The notes below the pieces were generated by a model. It worked only from the letters and a program-made list of their open reading frames with translations, was not told the DNA's origin and ran no database searches. The position numbers were made by a program, and so were the translations under genes. Positions 42,335 to 51,345 of a stretch of 64,000 bases of DNA are shown here, in pieces. Location: positions 124,001 through 188,000 of the forward strand of contig QZLF01000003.1 of NCBI GenBank assembly GCA_016771945.1, written 5' to 3'. Every line of letters starts with the position of its first letter. Positions within the stretch are counted from its first letter, which is position 1. The stretch is from Candidatus Leucobacter sulfamidivorax. Its GTDB lineage: Bacteria > Actinomycetota > Actinomycetes > Actinomycetales > Microbacteriaceae.

Positions 42335-42613
42335 CAAAAGTTATAGGGGCACCCCCCCCGATAATTCGAGTTGTTTGAATAAGTAGATTATCCACGCTTC
42401 CAGATCAGCAAGCCGAAGGAATGGGTGACACGTCTGGGGGATTCTACGCCTGGTGGGTGACTCCCCTGGGGGAATCTCCCCCAATGGGGCAGATTCCACG
42501 AGCGCTACAGAGTTCAATCGAAATGGACTTCGCTCTGCTTCGTGCGCGTTCTGCGGCGGGGCGGTAAAGAACACACTCGACGATTCTCCGGGATTCCATG
42601 GGGGCAAAGTTAG
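42335..42613. other. adhesin promoter region
   Basis: About 280 bp between the transposase and the adhesin gene. It holds the IS110 right end, the 32-bp-period direct repeat and the hairpin TGGGGGA-ATC-TCCCCCA (42467-42483). A Shine-Dalgarno GGGGGC precedes the ATG. Confidence 0.5.
42422..42477 (+). promoter_or_regulatory. 32-bp-period direct repeat upstream of the adhesin gene
   Basis: TGGGTGAC-N5-TGGGGGATTCT (42422-42445) recurs as TGGGTGAC-N5-TGGGGGAATCT (42454-42477), a period of 32 bp or three helical turns, about 140-190 bp before the start. It is a candidate operator for the adjacent LAL regulator. Confidence 0.55.
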
Positions 42614-45600
42614 ATGAAACAGAAACAGTTGTTAAATAAGAGACGTTCCAAGATCGGGCGAAATCTCAAGGCGCAGGGCGGGAAGACTCTTGCGCTAGCG
42701 ACCGCCGTGCTGGTGGCGTTCGGTGTTGGTATGCCCTCAGCAGCAATCGCTGCACCCGGCGATCTTGCCCACGGCGTGATCCACGTTGACTCGAACAATA
42801 ACGGTGCGGTTAATACGAGCCAGCCGACGGGCGAGAACGACACCCCCCTCGCGGGCGTGAAGGTGACGCTCATTGGCGCAGATCCCACCCAGAAGGCGGA
42901 GACCACCACCGACGCGGACGGCAATTGGTCATTCAAGACGGCAGACGTCTCGGGAATTGCCGGCCCCTACACGGTGATGATCAATGCCGATGGACTGGGC
43001 GGCGACAACTACCTCACGCCTACAGCGAAAACCGCTGGGGTCAATGACTTTGAGAGAGTCGTTGACAACAGCGACGCGAATGCAACACAGAAGTCAATCG
43101 CGACGATTCCAGCTGACGCAAACGACGTTGAGCTCAACGCGCTCGTATACCCAACCTGGTCGACTGATGTGATCGCGATGAACGACCCGGATGGGTTCGG
43201 GGGCTACACCATTTACACGGGCACCGCTCCGTTTGATGCTGACGATAGCGAGCCGGGTCAAGATGCGGGTGACGGCAATAACCGTGTGCGTACCTCCGAC
43301 GTGATCAACCACTCCTGGTCAATCACCGCGAGCGCCGAACAGGATCTCGGATCTTCATTCGACGCGTGGTTTGAACAGGAGCTGGTGCTGGAGCCAGGTG
43401 CGGTCGCCACATTCGGTCAGATGCCAAACTCGTGTGGCACCGGCAGCGAGATTCTAGCGCTTCCCTCGGGAGATGTCCTGCAGCCTCGGCAGGATCCTCC
43501 GAGCGGCACCACCTCTGTGGTGCTGAAGTGCAACCTCGGTGCGACCAGCGTTGACAAGGCGAACCACCAGCTTGATACGCAAGTATTCGTCTCGGGCAGT
43601 TCAGAAAACGGCGCGACATTCACCACCAACGTGCGCACCTATGGCGCTGATGAGAACGGTGTCACCACCGCACGCCCCGACGGACCGCACGAGTTCGGCC
43701 CCTTCGAGATCACCGCTGCCCCGCGGTACGATATTGAGAAGCAGCGCCCCTGGGTGTGGCAGCTCGGCACGAAGACCGTCGACGTCAATGGCACCCCGAC
43801 TGAAATGAGGGGCTACGAGGTCTCGTACTCGATCAACATCACGACTGACCGTACGGTCGGCAATGAAGCGTTTGAGCAGCCGGTAACGTTCGAAGACGCA
43901 CTTTGGGCGAATACCGCGGACGGCAGCAACACACTGAAGACACCGTTCAAGTGGTACATGATGCACTGTGGCCCTGACGGCTTGAACGCCCAGAACACCT
44001 CGGTTGGCCCTGGTGGCTCGACTGTTTATGGCAAGGTCGGCACCCCGATCTTTGGCGGCGGTGTGACAACTGCAGAAAACTCTGTCGTGGATTCCGGCAC
44101 GTGCTCGTATGAGCGCGTAGGCGATGCCGACACCGGCAACTACAAATTCACACTTGACGGCATCGATACATCGGGCTCCAGCTACCCGACAAAGTCTCAG
44201 AATGGCACCGCACTTGCAGCCGACAAGTTCTATGTTGCGGCTTACACTGTGCGCGTCTTCATTCCGTTCGACGAGGTCGACGCAATGAACGACGTCATGG
44301 GTGACTACACCGGCAAGGTAAACATCTGGAACCGCGTTGGCGACTTCGACCCCAAGGGCAAGTCTGGTGCGAGCAACTACGGCTCGGCTGATGAGCCTGG
44401 CTACTGCGAGGCAGGCCCCAGTGATGATCGCAGCAGTAACTGTGACACGATGCCCGACGGCACCAGCCGAAGCAACAACGTATCCGGTCCCGCAAACATC
44501 GAGATCTCTCCCGGCAATGGCGGCAAGACCCTCGTTGACCAGCGCATGAGCTGGAACATGCGCGAGGCAAACATGCCCGAGTCGGCAGGCCAGGCCGGTG
44601 CGGGCCAGGTGCAGCCAGGGCAGGCGTTCACCTCTAAGGTGCAGGCACTGTTCAACTTCGACACTCCTGACGTCGAGATGATCGATGTCTGGGATAACTC
44701 GATGATGAAGCTTGCGCCGTTTAACGCTGATAAGCCGAACGATCCGAACGACACGAGTGGGCCGGTCATCCCCGATGATCTCTATTCGGTTGGCACGAAC
44801 ACGGTCAACGGTGACAACCGCAACGTGGCACTGGCCTATCAGGACAACTTCACGTTCAAGTACGCTCACGTTAACCTGACCGACGATGTCGCTCGCGACA
44901 CCGCGAATAACGGCAACTTCGATTCGGATCAAGCGCGCTATGAAGGCGACTGGACTAATCAGGCCACGGCAGCTAGCGGCACGAACTCGATCACCGAAGA
45001 CGCCAGCATCACCTGGTACGACAACCCGAACGACGTCCCCGGCGGCATTGACGAGGTCAACGCTGTCTGGATGAAGACGAAGGATGGCTACAAGGCTCCG
45101 GCGGGTTACCGTCTGCAGATGTTGACAGTGCTCGAGCAGCGCAACACCTATTACGGTGGCCCGAACGACGGTGAAGAGATTCCCGCCGGTACGATTGCTG
45201 CCAACTTCGGCAACATCAAGAGCCCGACCTACGGCGCAGGCGACTGGGTGGTGAAGAATCACCCGTACGTTCCAGGTTCCGGCACCACTAACGACGGCAC
45301 CTATGGCTCCGATGTCAAGCATGCCTTCGGTGACCGCTGGACGCTGACCCGTGCAACGATGGCGATCACGAAGTACACCATCGAAGGTACGGTGAACGGT
45401 GAAGACGCGACCGGCGCGAGCGACATTGGTGTAACCGGCAGCGCGAAGGCCGGCACGCCTGTCATCTGGCAGATCGATCCTTCACTCTCCGCAGTCTCTG
45501 ATGATCCGGCGCCCGTGAACAATGTGACTGTCACCGACACCCTCCCCAAGGGGGTGGAATACGATGCAGCGGGCACCGAAGAACTCGGTACAACTATGCC

Positions 45601-48600
45601 TTCGAGCGTCACGGTCAACGCGAACGGAACCACCACCCTGGTGTGGCAGCTCGGTACGCTCACACCGAACGAGCCGATCGGTTCGTTCAAGGTGGCTACC
45701 CACGTCGACCCGTTCCAGGCGAATAACTCGAGTCTGGTGAACAAGGTCAACATCAAGGCTGATGGCATCATCGCGGTGCAGCAGAGCCACAATGACGACC
45801 ACACCGTGACGGTGACCCAGCCGGGTGGCCTGCAGCTGAAGAAGACGGTCGACGCCCCGCTTGATCTGCAAGATAAGGATCAGGTCTACACGCTGCAGGT
45901 GAAGAACTTCGCGGAGGCGCTCCGCTATGCGGCACCGACGGTCATCGATGTGCTGCCGTATAACGGTGACAAGGTGAACTCTGCGAACGTCAACCGTAAC
46001 CCGGCTTCGGATTACGAGGGAACGAGCAAGCTCGATGCTGCTCCGACAGCCGACGTCGACGGTACGTTCTACTACACGACGATCGATCCCGCCAATGTTC
46101 CGCAGAACCTGAACGACGACATCGATCCGTCGATCTGGTCGACGACCTTCACGGCTGACGCGACGGCCTTCAAGTTCGTCGCGGCAAATCGACTGGGCAA
46201 CGTGAACGAGGGCACTTCGTCAGGCTTGAAGATCACTTTCAAGACCAACCAGGCAGATAACGCCGCGGGTGATCTCTACGCGAACCGCTTCACGGCGTTC
46301 AGTGAGACGGCCTCCAAGGACGGCGTCTTCCAGCTGCTGACCTCAAACCAGGTGCTCGTACGCGTGGTCGGGTTCTCACTGGGCGACCTGATCTGGCTCG
46401 ACACCGACGACGACGGCAAGTACACCGCAGGCACCGACACTGTCGCGCCCGAAGGTGTGAAGGTCAACGTTTACAACGAGGCCGGTGACAAGGTGGGTGA
46501 AACCACCACCAACGCCGACGGTCGCTGGGTGATCAATGACCTGCCCGAGGGCAAGTACTACGCTGAGATCCCGGCCTCTGAGTTCGCTGCCGGTGACGAA
46601 ACGACACCGGCCGGCCCGCTCGCCGGGTACATCGCTCAGGACAAGGGTTACGAGGCTGACCCGAACAACGATGCGAATGAGGGTACCGACCACAACGGTG
46701 CGCAGCAATCGGACGGCTCGGTGAAAACTGGCCTGATCACGCTGTCCGCCACGGTGAACGGTTCGACGATCACCGGTGACGAGCCCACGGACGACAACAC
46801 TGGTGGTATGACGGTGACCCCGGGTACCACGGATGATTTCACCAACTTCACGCTCGATATGGCGCTGAAGACGAAGCCAGTTCCAGGATACGAGTTCACT
46901 AAGACCTCTGACCCTGAGTCGGGTACAGCGGTGAACCCTGGCGACACCATTACGTACACGCTGACCGGCACCAACTCGGGTGAGACCACGCTGTCACCGG
47001 TGGTGATTACCGATGATCTGTCGAACGTGCTGAACAACGCTACCTACAACGGGGACGCAGTTGCACAGATCGACGGAGTGGACGCCGCATCGCAGCCGTC
47101 GGTCAACGGGACGACGCTGACCTGGCTCTCGCTATTGCAGAGTCTGCAGCCCGGCCAGTCAGTCAGAGTGACCTACTCGGTCACTCTGAACGATGATGCT
47201 GCTGGCGTACTGGTGAACAACCACGCTGAGTCGACTGCCACGCCTCCGGGCGAGCCGCCGATCACCCCGCCCCCGGGCGAGACTGAACACCCGACTCCGG
47301 GTTACGAGTTCGATAAGACCTCGGATCCCGTGTCAGGTAGCACAGTTGTGGCTGGCGACGACATCACTTACACGATCACGGGTGAGAACACTGGTAAGAC
47401 CGATCTTGAAGTTGAGATCACTGATGACCTGACAAAGGTGCTCGAGTTCTCGACGATCAAGTCGGAGCCGGTGGCTGTCATTGAAGGTGCGGACAATGTG
47501 CCCGCTGCGGAGCGTGACGGGAATGCGCTGAGCTGGAATGGCACGCTGAAGCCTGGCGAGACAGTCACCGTGACGTACACGGTCACCGTTGGCGAGGGGC
47601 ATGAGGGCAAGATCCTCAACAACCACGCTGAGTCCGAGGCGACGCCTCCGGGGCTGCCGCCGATCACTCCGCCTCCAGTGGAGACCGAGCACCCGATTCC
47701 GGGCTACGAGTTCGCCAAGAGCTCCGACCCCGCGAGCGGTACTGCGGTCGCACCCGGCAGCACAGTGACCTACACACTGACGGGTGAGAACACTGGCGCG
47801 ACAGCGCTCGACCCGGTTCTCATCACCGACGACCTGTCGAATGTGCTGAACAACGCTGAGCTGACGATCGATCCCGTAGCGACGATCGACGGTGAAGATA
47901 GTGTTCCGGCTCCGGTCGTCGATGGCACAGCGCTCACGTGGACTGGCTCGTTGGAGGTCGGCCAGTCGGTCACCATCACCTACACGGTGACGCTGAACGA
48001 CGACGCGAACGGTGTTCTGATCAACAACCATGCGGAATCTGAAGCAACGCCTCCGGGCAAGCCGCCGATCACCCCGCCCCCGGGCGAGACTGAGCACCCG
48101 ACTCCGGATTACGAGTTCACCAAGTCCTCGGATCCTGAGTCAGGTACAACGGTTGTTCCAGGTGAGACGATTACCTACACGCTGACCGGTTCGAACACGG
48201 GCAAGACCGTCCTCGATCCAGTGATGATTACCGATGATCTTTCGAAGGTACTGAACCACGCGAACATCACGATCGATCCCGTGGCCACGATTGAAGGAGA
48301 GGATTCTGTACCTCAGCCCTCCGTTGACGGCACGGATCTGAAGTGGACGGGCTCGTTGAAGGAAGGCCAGTCGGTGAAGATCACCTACACGGTGACCCTG
48401 AACGATGACGCTGTCGGCGTGATCGTGAACAACCACGCTGAGTCTGAAGCGACGCCCCCGGGTCTGCCTCCGATCACGCCGCCTGAGGTTGAGACGTGGC
48501 ACCCGACCCCCGGGTACACGTTCATGAAGACCGCCGACCCGGTGAGCGGCACTGCCGTTCAGGCCGGTGACGAGATCACCTATACGCTGACCGGCACCAA

Positions 48601-49471
48601 CTCCGGTGAGACGGTGCTCGATCCGGTGAACATCACGGATGACCTCTCGCAGGTGCTCGAGTTCGCAGAGCTCACGGGCCAGCCAACTGCCACGATTGAC
48701 GGAACCGAGACATCGGCTCCGAGCATCGACGGTACGACGCTCGCTTGGAGCGGCAAGCTCGAAAAGGGCGAGCAGGTGCAGGTGGTCTACACCGTCAAGG
48801 TCAAGGCCGGGTTCGAGGGCAAGACGCTCAATAACCACGCCGAATCTGATGCAACGCCTCCGGGCAAACCGCCGATCACTCCGCCCCCGGTAGAAACCGA
48901 GCACCCGATCCCTGGGTTCACCATCGACAAGACCAGCGACCCGGCTTCGGGGAGCAAGGTCAAGCCAGGCTCGGTCGTCACCTACACCGTGACCGGCACG
49001 AACACTGGTGCGACCAAACTCGATCCGGTGAACATCACCGACGACCTGTCGAAGGTGCTGAACCACAGTGCACTGTCGGGTACTCCGTCTGCGACAATCA
49101 TCGCCGCAGACGGCACCGAAACCAGCGCGACCGCACCGGTTCTCGTGGGCACCACCCTGAAGTGGTCGGGGACTCTCGAGATTGGTGAACGAGTAGAGCT
49201 CAACTATTCGGTGAAGGTGAACGAGAATGCTAAGGATGTAAAGCTCTACAACCTCGTGGTTGGAAACGCTACACCTCCAGGGCTGCCGCCGATCACTCCG
49301 CCTCCGGCAGAGACCGAGCATGAAGTGCCCCCGTCGCTCCCCGTTACCGGTGGGACGCTCGCGGGTGGGGCAATCGCCCTCGCACTGATCCTCGGTCTGG
49401 GTGGCGGGGCTCTCCTGCTCAGCCGACGACGCAACCGCGTCGTAGCTGGAACTGAAGGCGGAAACGCCTAA
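42614..49471 (+). CDS. giant LPVTG-anchored repeat adhesin
   Basis: 2285-residue exported cell-wall protein. Signal peptide about 1-47 (ALATAVLVAFGVGMPSAAIA). A prealbumin-like segment (about 65-120) is followed by a large non-repetitive beta-rich region and an SdrD B-like domain (about 1253-1330, LGDLIWLDTDDDGKYTAGTD). Six tandem DUF11-like domains of 134-138 residues start at about 1425, 1563, 1697, 1832, 1967 and 2101, each opening like GYEFTKTSDPESG and ending NHAES-x-ATPPG. The C-terminus has sortase signal LPVTG (2242-2246), a hydrophobic helix and RRRNR. No sortase gene is in the window. It probably mediates adhesion. Confidence 0.88.
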   Translation: MKQKQLLNKRRSKIGRNLKAQGGKTLALATAVLVAFGVGMPSAAIAAPGDLAHGVIHVDSNNNGAVNTSQPTGENDTPLAGVKVTLIGADPTQKAETTTDADGNWSFKTADVSGIAGPYTVMINADGLGGDNYLTPTAKTAGVNDFERVVDNSDANATQKSIATIPADANDVELNALVYPTWSTDVIAMNDPDGFGGYTIYTGTAPFDADDSEPGQDAGDGNNRVRTSDVINHSWSITASAEQDLGSSFDAWFEQELVLEPGAVATFGQMPNSCGTGSEILALPSGDVLQPRQDPPSGTTSVVLKCNLGATSVDKANHQLDTQVFVSGSSENGATFTTNVRTYGADENGVTTARPDGPHEFGPFEITAAPRYDIEKQRPWVWQLGTKTVDVNGTPTEMRGYEVSYSINITTDRTVGNEAFEQPVTFEDALWANTADGSNTLKTPFKWYMMHCGPDGLNAQNTSVGPGGSTVYGKVGTPIFGGGVTTAENSVVDSGTCSYERVGDADTGNYKFTLDGIDTSGSSYPTKSQNGTALAADKFYVAAYTVRVFIPFDEVDAMNDVMGDYTGKVNIWNRVGDFDPKGKSGASNYGSADEPGYCEAGPSDDRSSNCDTMPDGTSRSNNVSGPANIEISPGNGGKTLVDQRMSWNMREANMPESAGQAGAGQVQPGQAFTSKVQALFNFDTPDVEMIDVWDNSMMKLAPFNADKPNDPNDTSGPVIPDDLYSVGTNTVNGDNRNVALAYQDNFTFKYAHVNLTDDVARDTANNGNFDSDQARYEGDWTNQATAASGTNSITEDASITWYDNPNDVPGGIDEVNAVWMKTKDGYKAPAGYRLQMLTVLEQRNTYYGGPNDGEEIPAGTIAANFGNIKSPTYGAGDWVVKNHPYVPGSGTTNDGTYGSDVKHAFGDRWTLTRATMAITKYTIEGTVNGEDATGASDIGVTGSAKAGTPVIWQIDPSLSAVSDDPAPVNNVTVTDTLPKGVEYDAAGTEELGTTMPSSVTVNANGTTTLVWQLGTLTPNEPIGSFKVATHVDPFQANNSSLVNKVNIKADGIIAVQQSHNDDHTVTVTQPGGLQLKKTVDAPLDLQDKDQVYTLQVKNFAEALRYAAPTVIDVLPYNGDKVNSANVNRNPASDYEGTSKLDAAPTADVDGTFYYTTIDPANVPQNLNDDIDPSIWSTTFTADATAFKFVAANRLGNVNEGTSSGLKITFKTNQADNAAGDLYANRFTAFSETASKDGVFQLLTSNQVLVRVVGFSLGDLIWLDTDDDGKYTAGTDTVAPEGVKVNVYNEAGDKVGETTTNADGRWVINDLPEGKYYAEIPASEFAAGDETTPAGPLAGYIAQDKGYEADPNNDANEGTDHNGAQQSDGSVKTGLITLSATVNGSTITGDEPTDDNTGGMTVTPGTTDDFTNFTLDMALKTKPVPGYEFTKTSDPESGTAVNPGDTITYTLTGTNSGETTLSPVVITDDLSNVLNNATYNGDAVAQIDGVDAASQPSVNGTTLTWLSLLQSLQPGQSVRVTYSVTLNDDAAGVLVNNHAESTATPPGEPPITPPPGETEHPTPGYEFDKTSDPVSGSTVVAGDDITYTITGENTGKTDLEVEITDDLTKVLEFSTIKSEPVAVIEGADNVPAAERDGNALSWNGTLKPGETVTVTYTVTVGEGHEGKILNNHAESEATPPGLPPITPPPVETEHPIPGYEFAKSSDPASGTAVAPGSTVTYTLTGENTGATALDPVLITDDLSNVLNNAELTIDPVATIDGEDSVPAPVVDGTALTWTGSLEVGQSVTITYTVTLNDDANGVLINNHAESEATPPGKPPITPPPGETEHPTPDYEFTKSSDPESGTTVVPGETITYTLTGSNTGKTVLDPVMITDDLSKVLNHANITIDPVATIEGEDSVPQPSVDGTDLKWTGSLKEGQSVKITYTVTLNDDAVGVIVNNHAESEATPPGLPPITPPEVETWHPTPGYTFMKTADPVSGTAVQAGDEITYTLTGTNSGETVLDPVNITDDLSQVLEFAELTGQPTATIDGTETSAPSIDGTTLAWSGKLEKGEQVQVVYTVKVKAGFEGKTLNNHAESDATPPGKPPITPPPVETEHPIPGFTIDKTSDPASGSKVKPGSVVTYTVTGTNTGATKLDPVNITDDLSKVLNHSALSGTPSATIIAADGTETSATAPVLVGTTLKWSGTLEIGERVELNYSVKVNENAKDVKLYNLVVGNATPPGLPPITPPPAETEHEVPPSLPVTGGTLAGGAIALALILGLGGGALLLSRRRNRVVAGTEGGNA
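46886..49320 (+). repeat. six tandem about 405-bp repeats in the adhesin gene
   Basis: Units begin at 46886, 47300, 47702, 48107, 48512 and 48914 (periods 414, 402, 405, 405, 402). They are divergent at DNA level but keep the protein pattern [GD][YF]xFxKxxDPxSG ... TDDL ... NNHAES-x-ATPPG. Confidence 0.85.
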
Positions 49472-49482
49472 CTGATAGTCCG

Positions 49483-49541
49483 CCGGGGCTCAACCCCTTT
49501 GAGGCTTCTCTCCCTTGCCTCCACCCCAAATTGAGCCCCGG
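49483..49541 (+). terminator. inverted repeat after the adhesin gene
   Basis: CCGGGGCTCAA (49483-49493) with TTGAGCCCCGG (49531-49541), perfect 11-bp arms and a 37-nt loop. Confidence 0.45.
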
Positions 49542-49605
49542 CCAGGTCAGGCAGCGAGTAACCCAGTTTCCCCCCATCATGCTGGCTCTGCTCCTCCTGG
49601 CCGAC

Positions 49606-49653
49606 TTGGCGGGCTTCGTCCTTTCAATCCCCGATGAGGACGAAGCCCGCCAA
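49606..49653 (+). terminator. 16-bp-stem hairpin between the surface-protein genes
   Basis: TTGGCGGGCTTCGTCC with GGACGAAGCCCGCCAA, 16-nt loop. Related in sequence to the hairpin after the next gene (51261-51305). Confidence 0.65.
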
Positions 49654-49726
49654 CCACTTGCGGGTTAAGACATTTTCTTATTTTGAAAGTTTCCTGCCCG
49701 ACTACGCACTAACGGAAGAAATGACC

Positions 49727-51226
49727 ATGAATCTCAGTAGACCCGCCAACCACATTCAACACCTCAGAACCAGAACCGGTCCCTACTGGGTGCGAAGAGT
49801 TCTGGCGATTGTACTGGCGTTTTTGGTAGCTCTTGGTATGGGTTTCGCTGGTTCCACAGCGGCAACGGCAGTCGAAGACGAGTTCACCGAGCCGTACGAC
49901 ATCACCTTCGTATGGAAGCTACCTGAAGGCGGAAGTGCACCCTGGAACCCGTTTCCCAATGGCCAATCGCAGACGCTAGTCGACTACGTTCAGATCACCG
50001 ATGGCATGGCTCCCAACACCATTCCTAACTTCTATGATCAGGCCGAGTGTGGCGGCATCTACCAAATTGACAGTTACCGCATTCTGGACGATGGCGCTCA
50101 CTTTGCGGTGCTCGATTGGATCAGCAGAGGCGAACTCCGCCCCTGGACAGACGGCGACCTCGGCGCGAACTGGGAAAGAGAGTATCAAGATACGAATCCC
50201 GAGTACAGCCACGATAACTGGAAGAACGACGGAGACTTCTCATTCTTCACCTGGTTCGAAACTCCCGCTGAAGCCTGCGACCTCGCTCCCGTAGCTCCGA
50301 TGGTAGAGCAGGCCGTGTGCACCGTTCCCGGCGGAGACGTGACCGATCCTTCGGTGACGCTGGCAGACACCGCCGGCATCACCTATACCCTTGACGGAAC
50401 TGTCGCTGTGGGCGAGACCGTTGTCGTCATTGCGGCGCTGGACGACGACTACGCTAACAAAGGCTACATGCTGGCTGCTACTGATGGGTGGGCTCTCAGT
50501 GACGATAGCAAGATTGCAACCTACACGGTCGAGCTGAAAGACGTTCCTTGTGACGTGACCCCTCCTGTCGAGGTTGCTCCGGTTGCTCCTGCCGTGACTG
50601 ACGCCGTGTGCGAGGTTCCTGGTGATCTGACTGATCCCACGATTACGGTCGCTGAGACTGAGGGCGTGAACTACGATGTTGAGGGCGACATCAAGGCAGG
50701 CAGCACCCTCACCGTTACCGCTACTGCTGAGCAAGGCTACATGCTGGCTGCTACTGATGGGTGGGCTCTCAGTGACGATAGCAAGATTGCAACCTACACG
50801 GTCGAGCTGAAAGACGTTCCTTGTGACGTGACCCCTCCTGTCGAGGTTGCTCCGGTTGCTCCTGCCGTGACTGACGCCGTGTGCGAGGTTCCTGGTGATC
50901 TGACTGATCCCACGGTTACGGTTGCTGAGACCGAGGGTATCTCGTACACCCGCAAGGGTGAGGTGAAAGCGGGCAGCACTGTAACTGTCACGGCTTCCGC
51001 TCAAGACGGATACCGACTGAAGGCCGCAGAGGGCTGGACCATGAATGACGATGGCACGGCAACCTACACGGTTGATCTCAAACAGATCGATTGCTCAAAG
51101 AACTCGACAACTCCCCCTCTCGCCACGACCGGTGGAATCTCGGCAGCGGGCGCTCTCATGCTCGCGATTGGTCTGATCGGTGTGGGTGCATCGGCAATGT
51201 TCATTCGTCGCAACAAGCTCACTTAA
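49727..51226 (+). CDS. LATTG-anchored repeat surface protein
   Basis: 499 residues. Start ATG 49727 (or 49721) after GGAAG. Long-type signal peptide about 1-47 (RRVLAIVLAFLVALGMG ... ATA). A non-repeated aromatic-rich domain (about 48-180) is followed by about 90-residue repeats of the form VAPVAPAVTDAVCEVPGDLT ... YMLAATDGWALSDDSKIATY, each with paired Cys. The C-terminus has PLATTGG (sortase class-E-like LAxTG), a hydrophobic helix and RRNKLT. Two repeats share 182 identical bases. It lies between two related hairpins downstream of the giant adhesin and is probably part of the same surface module. Confidence 0.82.
   Translation: MNLSRPANHIQHLRTRTGPYWVRRVLAIVLAFLVALGMGFAGSTAATAVEDEFTEPYDITFVWKLPEGGSAPWNPFPNGQSQTLVDYVQITDGMAPNTIPNFYDQAECGGIYQIDSYRILDDGAHFAVLDWISRGELRPWTDGDLGANWEREYQDTNPEYSHDNWKNDGDFSFFTWFETPAEACDLAPVAPMVEQAVCTVPGGDVTDPSVTLADTAGITYTLDGTVAVGETVVVIAALDDDYANKGYMLAATDGWALSDDSKIATYTVELKDVPCDVTPPVEVAPVAPAVTDAVCEVPGDLTDPTITVAETEGVNYDVEGDIKAGSTLTVTATAEQGYMLAATDGWALSDDSKIATYTVELKDVPCDVTPPVEVAPVAPAVTDAVCEVPGDLTDPTVTVAETEGISYTRKGEVKAGSTVTVTASAQDGYRLKAAEGWTMNDDGTATYTVDLKQIDCSKNSTTPPLATTGGISAAGALMLAIGLIGVGASAMFIRRNKLT
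50460..50914 (+). repeat. 182-bp exact duplication in the LATTG protein gene
   Basis: 50460-50641 and 50733-50914 read identically, period 273 bp (91 codons, in frame). Zero divergence implies a recent duplication or ongoing homogenisation. Confidence 0.85.
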
Positions 51227-51260
51227 GACGTAGCTCTGATTGGTTATGGCTACTGGACCA

Positions 51261-51312
51261 GACGGGCTTCATCCTCTCCAATCCCAAATGAGGATGGAGC
51301 CCGTCAACTTTT
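51261..51312 (+). terminator. intrinsic terminator after the LATTG protein gene
   Basis: GACGGGCTTCATCCTC with GAGGATGGAGCCCGTC (one mismatch) followed by AACTTTTT. It is a good rho-independent terminator and a relative of the hairpin at 49606-49653. Confidence 0.75.
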
Positions 51313-51345
51313 TACTCCCTTTCATTTAAGAGAAAGCAACTGAGC

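Larger units (their letters stand above)
40925..42356 (+). mobile_element. IS110-family insertion sequence (ends approximate)
   Basis: Transposase gene preceded by an about 190-nt non-coding left end, as in the IS110 group. The nonamer ATAGGGGCA is found in the left non-coding region (41001-41009) and at the right end (42343-42351). The ends carry no inverted repeats and no target duplication, so limits are approximate. It lies between the ICE LAL regulator and the adhesin gene. Confidence 0.7.

Noticed and set aside
43601-45322. 573-codon minus-strand frame within the adhesin gene
   Set aside because: Antisense of a coding repeat protein; no promoter, Shine-Dalgarno or recognisable domain.
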